Shown: positions 23,938 through 35,325 of the stretch, piece by piece | Layout of the letters: every line of letters begins with the position of its first letter | How positions within the stretch are numbered: position 1 is the first letter of the stretch | Source of the DNA: Oreohelix idahoensis | Taxonomy: Eukaryota; Mollusca; Gastropoda; Stylommatophora; Oreohelicidae | Assembly (NCBI GenBank): GCA_024509875.1 | Contig: JAMPIV010017559.1 | Location: 34,257 to 98,256 of the forward strand | Length of the DNA stretch: 64,000 nucleotides | Direction of reading: 5' to 3' | Translations under genes and position numbers: made by a program | The notes under the pieces: model-generated | Database searches by the model: none | What the model was told of the DNA's origin: nothing | What the model saw: only the letters and a program-made list of their open reading frames with translations

Positions 23938-25177
23938 TTAATAAAGAAGACCTATGAAGACATGACATGCAGAGTTCTTCATGAAGGACAACTTACAGAA
24001 CTGTTAAGGATTAGAATGGGAGTGAGACAGGGATGCCTCTTGTCTCCATTTCTTTTCTTACTAGCAATAGATTGGGTTATGAAAACATCGACATCACACA
24101 ACAGAAATAGAATCCAGTGGAATCTGACTAAACAGCTTGATGATCTGGATTTTGCAGATGACTTGGCTCTTCTGTCCCATAACCATAATCAGATGCAAGA
24201 GAAAATGAAAATTCTCGATGAGAGGTCACAACAAGTGGGCCTGAAAATACACAGGGAAAAGATAAAGATTAAGAGAATAAATGCAAGAAATGATAACAAG
24301 GTTGAACTTGAAGAAACACCAATACAAGATGTAGAATCATAAACATATCTTGGAAGTAATATAGACAAAGTTGGAGGGACAGACATTGATATCAAAATAA
24401 GAATACAAAAAGCAAGAGGAGCTTTTAATGCATTGGGAAACATATGAAGAACAAGAGAAATCAAGTCCAACACAACAGTCCAACACAAAAATTAGAATCT
24501 TCAACTCAAATGTGAAGTCAGTCCTATTGTATAGCTCTGAGACATGGAGAACAACAAAAACAACAACCAAAAAGTTAGACTTTTATAAACGGGTGCTTGC
24601 GTAGAATAGAAGGACTGAAATGGTATAACAGTCACAAATGTAGAATTGATGATAAGAACCAGTGGAACGAAAGTTGAGAAGAAGACGCTGGCGATGGATA
24701 GGACACACATTGAGGAAACCTGCTGATAGCATTGCAAGGCAGTCCTTGTTCTGGAATCCACAGGGAAAGAGAGGCAGAGGTAGACCAAAAAACACATGGA
24801 GAAGAGAACTGGAAACAGAGGTGAAAATGATGAGGAAAACATGAAAGAACTTGAGCGGATGGCACAGGACAGGAAGACTTGGCAAGTGTTTCTTGAAGGC
24901 CTATGCTCCTTGGGGAGCTAAAGGGTATTGATTGATTGATAGTATTTTGTTGCAGAGTTCCCCCTTTTTAAGCAAATTTATCACATTTGAAAAGTAGTCC
25001 AAAGTCATCCAAAATGTGTTAGAAAAAAACCCCCAAAAATGTTTGAGTTTTCAGATAGAAGGACGCATACATGTACTAGATGCTTTTCTACATTCTGCCA
25101 CTTGGTAGAAAAGGACAAACAAAGGACAGGCTTTAGGAATCCTAACAGGTTATTATGTACAACTTAAAACAACTCAC

Positions 25178-25375
25178 AAACAATCTTTAGTGTCCCTGTC
25201 TGGCTGCACAGGTCAGTAGTTGAGTTCTGACATACATCAGGCGTCTGGTCTGGAGTAAAATCTACATTTTTAACAAAACAGGCAATCACTAAGTTCTGAT
25301 CAGTTCTACTGACTCTCATCTTGAAAGTCTGTTCTACACGCTCGGTACAATTGTCATCTCCTGGCAGAAGTGTCA
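25178..25375 (-). CDS. Ig-superfamily gene, exon 3 (second half of Ig domain 2)
   Basis: A 198-nt exon with phase 1 at both ends. The acceptor is TTATATTCTGTTTCAG/TG and the donor GTTT/GTGAGT. It encodes VTLLPGDDNCTERVEQ, FKMRVSRTDQNLVIACFVKN and a Cys-containing tail ending TGTLKIV. ACF supplies the second core Cys missing from exon 2; the additional Cys pair (DVC and DLC) could form a further disulphide. With exon 2 the split codon is GTG and the domain is continuous. The next intron runs 20.5 kb to exon 4 and contains three LINE families and the TTAA element. Confidence 0.82.
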
Positions 25376-27631
25376 CTGAAACAGAATATAATATCATTTT
25401 AATAATACAAAATACAAGCTGCAGCAAGGGCTCAGACAAGCAGATAATGTAATAAGAATTAGACACACAATACAGTCAAACAAGGTATCAGACATCACAG
25501 ATATTACCAGTATTGTAGTTTATTAGCGATCACATGTCAGCCAGAAAGTATTTTCCTGAAAGGTGGCCCAGAAGGTGAGTGTGCTTTTCACAAGTTTCCG
25601 GACATACAAAGGAAATTATATTGTTACATAATATTATGTAAAAGGTTGCCACAGCCAGGAGTTGTAGTGGTGATTGTAGCAAAGGTAATTTTTGCTGGGG
25701 AGGTTAAGATGTTATACCTAACAAGAACGATAGTTGTGTCTGTGTCAACTGTGTGAGGTCAAGCACATGTAGGCCCCTGACTCTAAAAGAAGATGATGAT
25801 GATATATATTAGCAGGCAACCTAACGCTACCTCCCTAGATCTTACACAGTCAATATTTTGATTCTAGTGGCTGGTGTATGATGTCTCTAGTGTCTAGGGG
25901 TGAAATGAAGATGATGGCACTCAACACAATACACTTTAACTCACTATAAGAAAGGGAATAAGACTGTGGTTAAAGTTTTCTTTAAAAATTGAATGTTTTT
26001 TTCTTTGTACAATTTAATCTGCCTGTCCCGCCATCTCTTTTGGACAGGTCTTTGAAAATGAGGAAATATATTTACATATAATGCTTCAACTAAAAAATAT
26101 GGACTCTTGGTCCTATGAATATAATATTATTATAGAGTCCCTGTAGGTGTATTCACAGACTAAAACTTTAATAGATGCTAGTGATAGTCATTGGTTATGA
26201 GGGGCTGTTGTTTTCATCATGCCCCTAGAATTCTGTTCATTTTGATAAGAACCAGTTTATTAGGATGAAGTGTCAGATGTCCCAGCTGTTAACTCATCAC
26301 CTGGGATTCTTGATATGATGAAAATAAGTCAGGATGTCACTGCAGATACAATTTAGATCAGCACCCACACACAAGCTCCTTCAGGCTATCAGCTGACAGC
26401 ATAAACTTTTTTGAAGGGAGACTTTTCACTCACTCATCAGGTTTCCTGTCACCGGATGGTAACAGGAAAATAAAAACCCTGTAATAAAAAGACACCCTGG
26501 CCTTTTCATATCTGATCACAACTTCCTTTCACTATGTATACATGATGGTATGGGGTCAGCCTCTTATGCATTCATGTGCATCAGCCCCTAATTTATATGA
26601 CTCACACCTGTGACCACACCTCAGGTCCCTATGGCAGATACGCCACTGTACTTTTACATAGTTTGCTTCAATCCAATAACGTGGAGTAACCACATCTCCT
26701 TTTATATGATTTTTCTTTTCTTTTCTAAATTATAAACGATATAGGCATGTTGAAGAGTGTTCATGGAACACTGAGGCTACTAACATCTTCCAATACAAAA
26801 TTATTAATATAAAATCATAACAATATGCAACAGTCAAATACAGTTCAATGTGAGGACTCAATAATGTTTTGCTCCTGGCATGTCCTTCACTTTCCCACAT
26901 AGCAGTATCTAACTTTTTCAGTTTTAATCAAGCATGTTAATACATAAGAGCATTCTTACCACAAATTCAAAGAATATGTCACAAATAACGTTGACTGGCA
27001 AAGAATATGCCCTCAGTTTTGCTCTGCCTCGTCCAGATAGTGAATTTATTTGTTAATTTTACAAGTTATCACATCTGCTCTCAACGTAGTTGTATTGATA
27101 AAATTTTCTAGTCAAATGGCCACGAGACCACTATGCCTTTTGCCAATATCTATTAGAGCCGACCAATGAAAGCAGGCAACTACCAATTTTTTTTGAATTT
27201 AGTTTGAAAAAAACAAAACAAAATTCCAAACAAACTATGTGCCTCGTAGCCCAATGGTCAGTCCGCATTAGTTATACCAATAGAAAAAGATGTTTAGTTT
27301 TAGTTAAAATTTTCCTATCTTCCCCCTTTACTCTTATACTCCTATACCACCCAATAGAATTTGAATTACTCCAATGCCTCTTTTTTAAACTTGCGTCCCC
27401 AATAACGTTATGTGTAACAAGCAAGAACAATAGTCTGTCCGTCCAAGCGTTCTTAGACATATAGTATTATCTCAATAACTTGGCTAATACTTGGACTACC
27501 ATATTTTTGCTCAGGGGACACTAAGCTATCCTACTATATGATTTTTATGGTCAGTTTCCTTATGGTTTAGATTTTCAGTTTTGTCACTGTCAATCGTCAA
27601 ATATAACTTTTACACAAGTCGGCCATCTTCT
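25376..27631. other. Intronic DNA, no feature recognised
   Basis: AT-rich sequence with short unsupported frames and a GATGATGATGATATAT run near 25791. I found no splice-flanked coding exon and no mobile-element domain. Confidence 0.45.
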
Positions 27632-27649
27632 CCCCCCCCCCCCCCCCCC
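27632..27649. repeat. Poly-C tract, 18 C
   Basis: Uninterrupted C run in the intron between Ig exons 2 and 3. Confidence 0.9.
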
Positions 27650-28195
27650 TGTCTCTAACATTTCCCTCATGATTCAAATAACCAACTCGTTTGAGTGATG
27701 TCAGAATTTTACCGCTAGGAGGAAATGGAAAACTGTCTGTGTGTTTGTCTCTGCTGGCTTTGCCCACCGCGTGTATATATTAAAGAGACCATTAGCAGAG
27801 CGAAGAGGGTTTTTTTTCAAAACTTTGGTAGTGTTGGCGTTAAATATTACAATCGTCTTGTTCTTACTACTGAGAAATGTCCGAATTATTACAAATGTTA
27901 GTGTTAAAGTTAACATATTACGTTAATTCAAAAGCTAGTTTTGGTCTCACAGTTCTGGCAACTCGTTAATTATAAGCTTTTCCGCCATTTCGTGCAGCTG
28001 ATCGGCGAGATGTTAAAATGTTTATTGTACGTTTCGAAACTGAAACTAAAAGCGTGTTAGATTTTTATGGCGGGTCATTTTTTTAAGCATTCCCACTGCA
28101 CCAAAGGCAGCGCTCTACTGGCGTTGAAGATGCCAATCGTCAGACACCTGAGGGCGGGTGTATTTATTATCATAGGACTAAAATCTTACTGAACC
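27650..28195. other. No gene recognised
   Basis: Open frames on both strands near 27700-27926 lack any recognisable domain and overlap each other, so I treat them as chance. Confidence 0.4.
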
Positions 28196-29700
28196 ATTAA
28201 AAGGGAGAAACTAACAGATAAAGGTGAATAAAGAGACAGGCAGAGCACCACTCTGAGCTGGAGAGTAGAGATGGACTCTAGAGAAAATACAGTCACACCC
28301 ACAGTCCACAAAGCTATTTAATGCCAACAAACTATGAAGGAGGTAGACTGGAACAACCCAGAAAGGTCATTGCCATAGCAAAGCACTAGGCAGCAGTGGG
28401 ACTCCTCTTGATTTGATCAAATACTGCAAAAGAGCACTGCTGTATTCCCTACGTATGGTCTTATGTCGGTGCTGGAAAGAGACAGCCATTCCTCAAGATA
28501 TGAGTGATGCCAAGACTGTAAAATTACATAAAAATAAAGGAGAGAGATGCCATGGCTTCAACTACAGGCATCTCTCTACTTACCTGAGTGTATACATCCA
28601 GAGTCAAAATGTGGATTCTGGGCTGGCACATCAATTCTATACATGATCTGTTCCCTCAAGAAAAGTCAAGACAGCAGAAAAATCTTTCCACACTGCCTTC
28701 ACTGACCTCACTAAGGCATTTGAATCGTCGGCAGGGATGAGCTATTTCAAAGCACTAAAAATAGACTGCCCCCAGAAATTGCTGAAAATCATAGTCATCC
28801 ATGAAAACGTGAAGGGAACAGTCCAATATACTGACAACATATCACAGTCCTTTGACACAAGCAATGGCACCAAACAAGGCTGCGCCCTGGCTCCATCTCT
28901 CTTCAGGATCTTCTTTGCCTTATGACTGAATCATGCATTTGGGGATGCAGCCCAAAGGATATGCCTTCACACTATGTCAGGTGGCCGACTATTTATAACC
29001 TCGCAAGACTGAAGGTAAAAACAGAAGCCAGAAAGGTCACCATACTGGCTTTGTTCGTGGAGGATGCTGCAATTGTTATTGAAGGTCAAAAGGAACTCTA
29101 GAGCTTGATGAATAGCCTCTCTCAGGTATGCAAGGATTCTGGCCTAAAAAAAATGTCTAAATAAACCTAATGTACTGGGCTAGGATGTGGATGTCGCACC
29201 AGTTATTACTATCGATATTTATGAATTTTGACAGTGGTGCATTGTTTCGCATACTTAGGGTCCACCATCAAGAACAAACTCTCTCTAGGCACAGAAATTG
29301 GCAGCTGTACTGGCAAAGTTGCAACCATCTTTGCCCACCTAAAAATGTGTGTCTGGGAAAACACTGAACTTGCAATAAATACCAAAGCCATTGTACATGA
29401 TGCATGCGTCATCAGTACAATTCTATACTGCAGGGAGACATGGAAACCTATGATAAACAAGAAAAAAAGGCTCAGTACCTTTGACCTACAGTGTCTATGC
29501 CACATCACTGGTGCTCTAATGCGCTGGTCTTTAAAGCATGTATACACTGCTTAGACAGAACAGATAATCCTGACTTGGCCATGTTCGCTCCATGGAAGAT
29601 GGTTGCATCCCCAAAAATAATTTATACTGACAACTGGAAGATGGAAAAAGATCAGCTGGGTGACCAAAGCTGAGGCTGAAAGATATAGAGATAATAAAAA
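28196..29700 (+). pseudogene. Decayed LINE related to element D
   Basis: Translated pieces align in order with the element D RT: GEKLTDKGE at the start, ALLYSLRMVLCRCWKETAIP (28413-28646), TDLTKAFES, VQYTDNISQSFDTSNGTKQG with CALAPSLFRIFFAL (28737-28925), then VVHCFAYLGSTIKNKLSLGT to SRETW-like sequence (29228-29554). The frame changes at least four times and the catalytic Asp-Asp box is unrecognisable (near 29050). An A-rich stretch near 29748 may be the tail. It is older than the minus-strand copy at 8.7-11.7 kb. Confidence 0.82.
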
Positions 29701-29794
29701 TAATGTAAGCAGAAAAGCAAGCATTTCTAACTGGAACAAGAGAGAGCGAAAAAAAAAAAAGAAATTGACGTACAACTGAGATATTTACAGGTCT

Positions 29795-29862
29795 ACCTCT
29801 ATCATAAGTGTTGCTGTTTAACTCACCTCAATCACAACTGTTACTGCTTAACCCACCACAAT
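29795..29862. repeat. Minisatellite with CACCTCAATCACA core, left remnant
   Basis: TTGCTGTTTAACTCACCTCA and the following copy match the array at 31456-32040. The inverted I-like LINE lies between the two parts. Confidence 0.75.
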
Positions 29863-29863
29863 C

Positions 29864-30876
29864 TCAGACGTCCACTTGAATGTTCTCAAAGACAGCAATA
29901 GTCAGTTTGAGGCTATCTGAATCCCCATAAAGCTTTTCCACGAAAGGAACTGGCGTCGGCCATATGCGCTTACTCTGTACCGCATATAATGGGCAACTTT
30001 GAAGCAGATGTTCAGCAGTCATTTTATCAGTTCCACAGTTACACTGATCGGTAGTTCCTATCTTTAGCTTGTTGAATAGATGGTATCTCAATCTGTTGTG
30101 GCCAGTGCGGAGTCTGAAGATTACCACTTGTTCTCTTCTGTTGAGCTGGTAGTAAGCATCATTCTGTGTGTGCCCTGGATATTCTACACTCCATTTGTTT
30201 CTGTATCTGATTCTGATAAAACACTTTGCCTCCTCGAAAGTTATGCTTGCATCAGGCTGAGGTAGATGTGAACCTTCTTTTGCCATTCTGTCAGCCTCTT
30301 CATTGCCGGTGATGTTACGAGATAGGATCCCCTGGATCACAACACTCTGAATCATTGACAAAGTTTGTGGAGCGCTATTCTGAGGTCATTCAGGTCAGTA
30401 TTATTTTGGCTTTTCACCGTTGCAATTACTGACTGTGCATCAGTAAAGAAAGCAACTTGTCTCTCTATGGTTTCTTCTGTCAATATAACCTCTGCTGCAG
30501 TTTTCAAGGCCTCTGCCTCTGCTCTGAAGTTACTTGAGAATTGTCCAGTTGCCACTGACAGCCTTTTTTCTGAACCAGTGCTTAAGGTCAGAAAGACACC
30601 CCCACCTCCATTTTCTGTTGCATTTGTTGCTGATCCATCTGTGTATGCATGGGTCCAGGTGTTGCGTGGGTAATGTTTCTCTATGTATTTTGTCGCTATG
30701 GATTTTCTATCTGTTGCAGTTTGGCTCTTTTTTCTTTCAATTCCAGGAATGTTTTCTATCATTTCAGGGAAACAATTTTGTTTCCAAACTGGAAGGTTGT
30801 GTGCAGTGTAGATGGGTTTAATAGTGGATATTTCATTTATGGAAACTGCTCTCATCTGTGGTTTGGTTGATTCTAC
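29864..30876 (-). pseudogene. I-like LINE: RNase H domain and C-terminal Cys/His region
   Basis: The minus strand encodes VESTKPQMRAVSINEIS, then an RNase H domain: THAYTDGSATNATENGGGG (first Asp), NFRAEAEALKTA (Glu), FFTDAQSVIATV (second Asp), a frameshift near 30352, and GNEEADRMAKEG (last Asp). It ends with RLRTGHNRLRYHLF, CNCGTDKMTAEHLLQSCP, a Cys-Cys-His-Cys pattern common at the end of such LINE proteins, and ENIQVDV. It belongs to a subfamily diverged from the two large copies to the right and is a useful outgroup for them. Confidence 0.87.
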
Positions 30877-30887
30877 AAAGTTGCTTC

Positions 30888-31455
30888 ATTTGAGTCTTTA
30901 ACATCACTGGAAGAGTGGGCCAAAACATGGCTCATAAAGATAAATGAAGAGAAAACAACGTACACAGTATTTTCCCTCTCAACTAGACCTCAGAGCTTCA
31001 CACTAGTGCTAAACAGAGAAAAACTTCAATTAAATGAAAATCCAAACTACCAAGGCATTACTTTTGATCGCCGTCTGACTTGGAAAAAACAGGTTGACAG
31101 AATCCAAATGAGAGCAAGACAAAGAATGGCAATTATGAAAAAACTTGCTGGAACAACTTAGGGTGCAGATGAGAAAGTGCTTTAGATGTTTTACACAGGG
31201 CGAGTGAGGTCAGTCCTAGAATATGGCATAGCAGCATGGGCAACAGCAGCTAAGTCAAACTTCGATAAAATTAGCAGACTCCAAAATCAAGCAATGAGAA
31301 TTATAATGGGAGGCAATAAGTCATTACCTATAAAAGAACTCGAAAAGATTACATGCCTCCAGCCAATGGAAGATAAAAGAGACTGCAGGGCTCAGCAACA
31401 GGCCGAACAATTCAAAAGACTAACAGACCACCCAATGTGCCATAGAATGAAAAAG
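30888..31455 (+). pseudogene. I-like LINE: inverted RT C-terminal segment
   Basis: The plus strand encodes LEEWAKTWLIKINEEKTTYT, GITFDRRLTWKKQVDRIQM, MAIMKKLAGTT (then a stop), FYTGRVRSVLEYGIAAW and NKISRLQNQAMRI-like sequence, ending at MCHRMKK. This is the part of RT that immediately precedes the minus-strand RNase H segment in intact relatives, which supports the inversion model. Two in-frame stops near 31161 and 31183 show decay. Confidence 0.85.
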
Positions 31456-32040
31456 TGTCATTGTTTAACCAACCTCAATTACAACTGTCACAGTCAAGCC
31501 AAACTCAATTACAACTGTCTCTGTTTAACCCACCTCAGTCACAAGTACCCACTGTCAAATCTAACTCAATCACAAGTACCAGTTGCTGTTTAACCTACCT
31601 CAGTCACAAGTACCCACTGTTAAATCTAACTTAATCACAAGTGTCAGTTGATGTTTAACTCACCTCAGTCACAAGTACCCACTGTCAGATCTAACTTAAT
31701 CACAAGTGCCAGTTGCTGTTTAACCTACCTCAGTCACAAGTACCCACTGCTAAATCTAATTCAATCACAAGCGTCAGTTGCTGTTTAACCCACCTCATTC
31801 ACAAGTGCTCAGCTACTGTCAAGCTTACTTCAATCACAACTGTCACACCTATCTCAATCACAGGTGTCACTTTAACCCACCTCAGGCACAGTCAACCTAC
31901 CTCAGTCACAACTCTTCACTAACTCACCTCAGGTGTAATTGCTTACTGTTCAAAACACCTAAATCACAACTTTTTACTCTCGAGGCCACCTTAATCCCAA
32001 CTTTTCTCCATCTAACCTAAATCAATCTCCTTAATGTCTA
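31456..32040. repeat. Minisatellite with CACCTCAGTCACAAGT core, ~66-bp unit
   Basis: Imperfect copies contain CACCTCAGTCACAAGTACCC, CTAACTTAATCACAAG and CAGTTGCTGTTTAAC. The array is best preserved at 31530-31800 and diverges to the right. The related 60-bp array at 32739-33020 shares the CACCTCAATCACA core. Confidence 0.85.
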
Positions 32041-32085
32041 ACAAATGTTATCCAGATGGATCCTCCGATCAGCTGTTTGATGCAT

Positions 32086-32738
32086 GAGGGGAGTTTGCTC
32101 CAACTATGAAGCTGAAATCAAGTTTTGTGAACATTGTAGAACTTAATTAGCTAAATTAATCCTGGATGCTGATCAGCTTATCCTATGGCATCAGAATAGT
32201 TGTGCAGTTGATTCCCTGGTCACTCAAATACACCAGGTAATGACAGAGCGGACAGATTGGCACAGAAAGGAACAAGACAAGAACAACCACTCACAGCAAC
32301 AACTCTCCAAACAGCCAAATCACTCATACAAACAACAAAGAAACCTGGCTCAACAGACAGGGCATGGGAAACACCGGAAGAGATGTTTACAGACATATGG
32401 CTGGTGCTGATCCTAATGACAACATTGGCCACCTTACAAGGGGGGATCAGAGCACCATTTTTCAGCTCAGAACACACCATATCCCACTCAACAGTCACTT
32501 GAACAGAATCCAACCACAACACTCTCCAGAGTGCCAGCTATGTAACTACCCCTATGAAACTGTTGACCACCATCTCTTTGAGTGCCCAGCACTCGATGAT
32601 TTTAGGAAAATGCTCCTTCCTCTGAGGCCAGATAAGTGGAACAAAACAACTTGCAAAAACATGCAGATATCACTAGCTGGCATTGAGCCGAAGGGCGAGA
32701 GCTCAAGTGTCGCTGAATCAATAACAACAACAACATGC
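32086..32738 (+). pseudogene. 5'-truncated RNase-H-containing LINE fragment
   Basis: Short frames encode SNYEAEI (RNase H Glu region), GNDRADRLAQKGT (RNase H last Asp) and, from 32364, HLTRGDQSTIFQLRTHHIPL, then CQLCNYPYETVDHHLFECP, a C-C-H-C motif. The 3' end is an ATAACAACAACAACA tail at about 32720-32738. The tail and the Cys/His spacing differ from the I-like copies with GAA tails, so this is another family. It sits between two related minisatellite arrays. Confidence 0.78.
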
Positions 32739-33020
32739 TTCAATCACATTTGCTCACCGTACGGTTCACCCACATTATCTTTAATATGTCTAAAACACCT
32801 CAATCACATTTGCTCACCGTACGGTTCACCCACATTATCTTTAATACGTCTAACACACCTCAATCACATTTGCTCACCGTACGGTTCACCCACATTATCT
32901 TTAATACGTCTAACACACCTCAATCACATTTGCTCACCGTACGGTTCACCCACATTATCTTTAATACGTCTAACACACCTCAATCACATTTGCTCACCGT
33001 ACTGTTCACCCACAATGACC
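32739..33020. repeat. 60-bp tandem repeat, about 4.7 near-identical copies
   Basis: The unit starts CAATCACATTTGCTCACCGT and ends CGTCTAACACACCT. Copies are almost identical, so expansion was recent. The frame of the preceding LINE reads into it for 20-residue repeats (ICSPYGSPTLSL), producing a chimeric open frame that is probably fortuitous. Confidence 0.95.
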
Positions 33021-33427
33021 ACTTTATACCAGGTTAATGGAAAATATCAAGCTCTATTAAGTTGATAAACACTGTCAAATCATGTTAGTCACAGTTGCCT
33101 GACTACAATGCACAAGAGCTTCACAGAACAAAGGAATACTAATCATACAAAAAAAAATAAAAAGTAAAGTCAGTTCCATGGCAGATACTGCTGAAAGTGA
33201 GTGAAGTGTAAAAGACTTCACTATCCTAGGCCCAGCTTTATGAGATGAGGTGACCAGTTCCCTTCCTCGCTGCCTTTGCCTTCTCTAACTCAAGAGCACA
33301 GACAGATACCCATTTACAGCTAAGTAGACTGGAGCATGATGCTATCAAGTTTCACTCCTGGAAACCGGTATTTCAGCTAGGTGCATGCTGGACGCAAAAA
33401 TAAGACAGTAAAAAATCAAAATCCTAC

Positions 33428-33619
33428 CATTTCTTTTCTCAATCCTTGAATCACTAGGCAAGATAATTTCAGGAGTACCACTGCGGTAAATTTTCCACTG
33501 TATGCTTCCACGTCCAGGTCGACCAAGATTTGCATTACAGGTCACGCTGACATTTGTCTGTTCCATTATTTCAGTACTGGTGTTTGGCACAATTCTGATA
33601 TTAGGACTTTTAGGACGAG
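33428..33619 (-). CDS. Ig-superfamily gene, exon 2 (first half of Ig domain 2)
   Basis: A 192-nt exon with phase 1 at both ends. The acceptor is TTTGTCTACTGCCCTCAG/CT and the donor AAATG/GTAGGA. It encodes RPKSPNIRIVPNTSTEIMEQ, the first core Cys in NVSVTCNANLG, the core Trp in SIQWKIYRSG, and ends at DSRIEKRN. There is no second Cys; that comes from exon 3. An intron in the middle of an Ig domain is less usual than one at its border. Joined to exon 1 the split codon is GCT, giving LTVKARPKSPN. Confidence 0.83.
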
Positions 33620-33689
33620 CTGAGGGCAGTAGACAAAAAGACTACAATTAAAAAATATATTTGGTGTGTTTTTATTTATTCAGGAAGAA

Positions 33690-34330
33690 AAAGGCATCAG
33701 ATTATGCTGGGAGAACAGGTCCTAAGGCAAGTCAACCACTTTAAATACCTTGGAGCCGTCACAGACTGGAAGGGAGGGAGGGAGGCATCAAAGAAAAGTT
33801 GGCTACTCAAAGAGCAGCAGCTGGGAGACTTTTTCAGGGCATAAATCAATGATTCCTCAACAGATGAGAAATTGGCAAGAAGACAAACATGGCTGTAACT
33901 GCTCCACATATGTACTAGTCTTGAAATATGGATGCAAGTCATTGGCAACGATTACAACTCACAAAAGCCAGCTCCAAACCACAGAAATGAGGTATGTGAG
34001 GAAGGTTGTTGAAGTAACAAGAAGAGAAATGGTCTACAATTAGACAAAACCTCATGGACTCAAAACCCAGCCCCTGCAGAACAGTCCCAACTCTGATGGT
34101 TTGGCCATGTCTGCATAATGTGAGAAAATCGGCTACCACGACAAATATGGGAAATATAGAGCCAGATCTCCAGGAGGACCCAGAGTTCAGTGGGAAGACA
34201 ACATCAGACAATCTCTGAAGGATCGAGAACTAGATTGGAACCAGGCAAGTAGGAAAACAGCCGATAGGATAGTATGGCACTCTCTCTCTCTCTCTGGCAA
34301 ACCTCTACACCCCAGGGTAGAAAAGGAATG
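33690..34330 (+). pseudogene. LINE RT C-terminal fragment
   Basis: The plus strand encodes KSQLQTTEMRYVRKVVEVTR, GLKTQPLQN and, after stops and shifts, GGPRVQWEDNIRQSLKDREL followed by WHSLSLSL. These match the usual end of APE-type LINE proteins (EMR-RK...TR, GRP...WEDN). Upstream RT motifs are missing, so it is 5' truncated. A CTCTCTCT run near 34282 lies inside the final frame. Confidence 0.72.
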
Positions 34331-34349
34331 ACTAAGTAGTAAGTTTACT

Positions 34350-34970
34350 TATCCTTTCATTAACTTTCAGCTCCCTCTGGTGCATAGGCTACTAACAATT
34401 ACACGCTCAGCTTTCCTGTCACAACAACCTCCAGCATGAGAATGGAGGAAGAGGCAGTTACTGCAGCACTGAGGTGGCTGTCTCAAACTCCATCAACCAG
34501 GGCAGTTATATTGTCAGACTCTCAAGCCATGCTTCGGAAAGTTCAGAATGGATGGCTGCAGCAGGAATGGAAAACATCAATAGAATCCTCAAGTTTTGAA
34601 GAACTGGTGTGGATCTACTGTCTTGGTCATGCAGGGGTACGTGGCAATGAGATAGCTGACAGACTGGCCTCGAGAGCACCCATATTGGGGACAATGGACA
34701 TGGATAAGGGAGATACTAAGGGTTATTAATGATCGCCTGCTGGATAATGACACTGCAATGGATGAATCAACAAGGCAGAGGCTGTTGGAGTTTGGCATCA
34801 AACGTGGGACTAGCAGAAATGGACGTGAGAGAGGATGCATCCGTCGTATGTACAACCAGCGGGCTACAGGTACAATTAGCATTCATACTCTTCGACATTT
34901 GCTGAGGGAGACTGAGCACCTATGGGGTTGCCCGGAGTGCAGTAAGGTTGATTCTGATTAACAACAACAG
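34350..34970 (+). pseudogene. RNase-H-containing LINE 3' fragment with AAC tail
   Basis: The frame at 34436-34729 encodes MEEEAVTAALRWLSQTPSTR, AVILSDSQAMLRKVQNGW (RNase H Asp) and WIYCLGHAGVRGNEIADRLA (His and last Asp). After a frame change, 34758-34961 encodes NGRERGCIRRMYNQRATGTI and HTLRHLLRETEHLWGCPECS, a C-terminal extension typical of one LINE subgroup. The 3' end is AACAACAACA. The RT is absent. Confidence 0.78.
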
Positions 34971-35325
34971 CTTTCCTGTCCCTTCAAAGTCTTCCTATGT
35001 TGTCCTTATTACCTTCACGTTTAATTCCCTTCCCCAAGTTATTTTTAATCCCCCTCCTTACCATGGAGATTACAGAACAAGGACTGCTTTAATTGGCTTT
35101 CTCAGTGGTGTCCTTCCTATCCAACACCAGTGTCTTCTTATATCTTATTTCACTTGTATTTGTCTGGTTCTGTCCCTTGGTTTAACATCATTTAAATCCT
35201 TCTATTCTGCACAAGCACCATGTATGAAAGTCTGTATCTTTCTAGTTGTCAGTTTTGTTATTCTCCATGTTTCACATCCATGCAACAGGACAGACTTCAC
35301 ATCTGAATTAAAGATTCTTATTTAT
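34971..35325 (-). mobile_element. 3' fragment of an element-E-type LINE
   Basis: The minus strand reads ILNSDVKSVLLHGCETWR-like sequence and a short piece of the GHTLRK region, interrupted by stops. The plus-strand open frame here (34948-35526) mirrors the antisense frame of element E at 24500-24840, which is how I recognised it. Confidence 0.65.

Larger units (their letters stand above)
19190..24920 (+). pseudogene. Endonuclease/reverse transcriptase of element E, heavily decayed
   Basis: Frames in order: endonuclease (NVRTLCEQGKTAQ, INILGLCETRWKG, IIQCYAPTNDKEE; stop at 19567; LMGDLNAKKR at 19598; VCRGADVVSDHHLLL to 20119), linker and RT start (20259-20813, GKAAGPDCIPAEAIKTD), a frameshift, then PKKGNLQECANYRGIMLLS, QAGFRQNRSCTDQ and VDYEKAFDSVD up to the insertion. 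After it come MGVRQGCLLSPFLF and the catalytic DFADDLALLSHNH (to 24342), a stop, and the C-terminus RRWRWIGHTLRKPADS (24662-24920). It is related to the RTE-like family above but clearly distinct in sequence and tail. Confidence 0.87.
19165..24946 (+). mobile_element. Non-LTR retrotransposon, third family (element E), split by a TTAA element
   Basis: The element is present as about 19165-21098 and 23938-24946. The 3' end carries an ATTGATTGATTGAT tail. Removing 21099-23937 plus one TTAA rejoins the RT frame exactly (KIINLIKKTYEDM), so the element was intact at this point before insertion. Minus-strand fragments of the same or related families occur at 34971-35600, 36088-36400 and 48705-49205. 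The 5' boundary is approximate. Confidence 0.88.
29863..31455 (-). mobile_element. I-like LINE fragment with 5' inversion
   Basis: The 3' part (30888 to 29863) is on the minus strand and the preceding coding part (30888 to 31455) is on the plus strand. Their upstream ends meet at the junction, the arrangement expected from twin priming during target-primed reverse transcription. The 3' end reads toward GACGTCTGAGA at 29863, like the AGGTCTGAAGG ends of other copies. It is inserted into a minisatellite. Confidence 0.85.

Noticed and set aside
27701..27926. Overlapping small frames on both strands
   Set aside because: Mutually antisense and without domain, conservation or splice evidence.
32739..33020. 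Regular 60-bp repeats that might suggest a CRISPR-like array
   Set aside because: The whole unit repeats without unique spacers and the context is animal intronic DNA, so it is a minisatellite.
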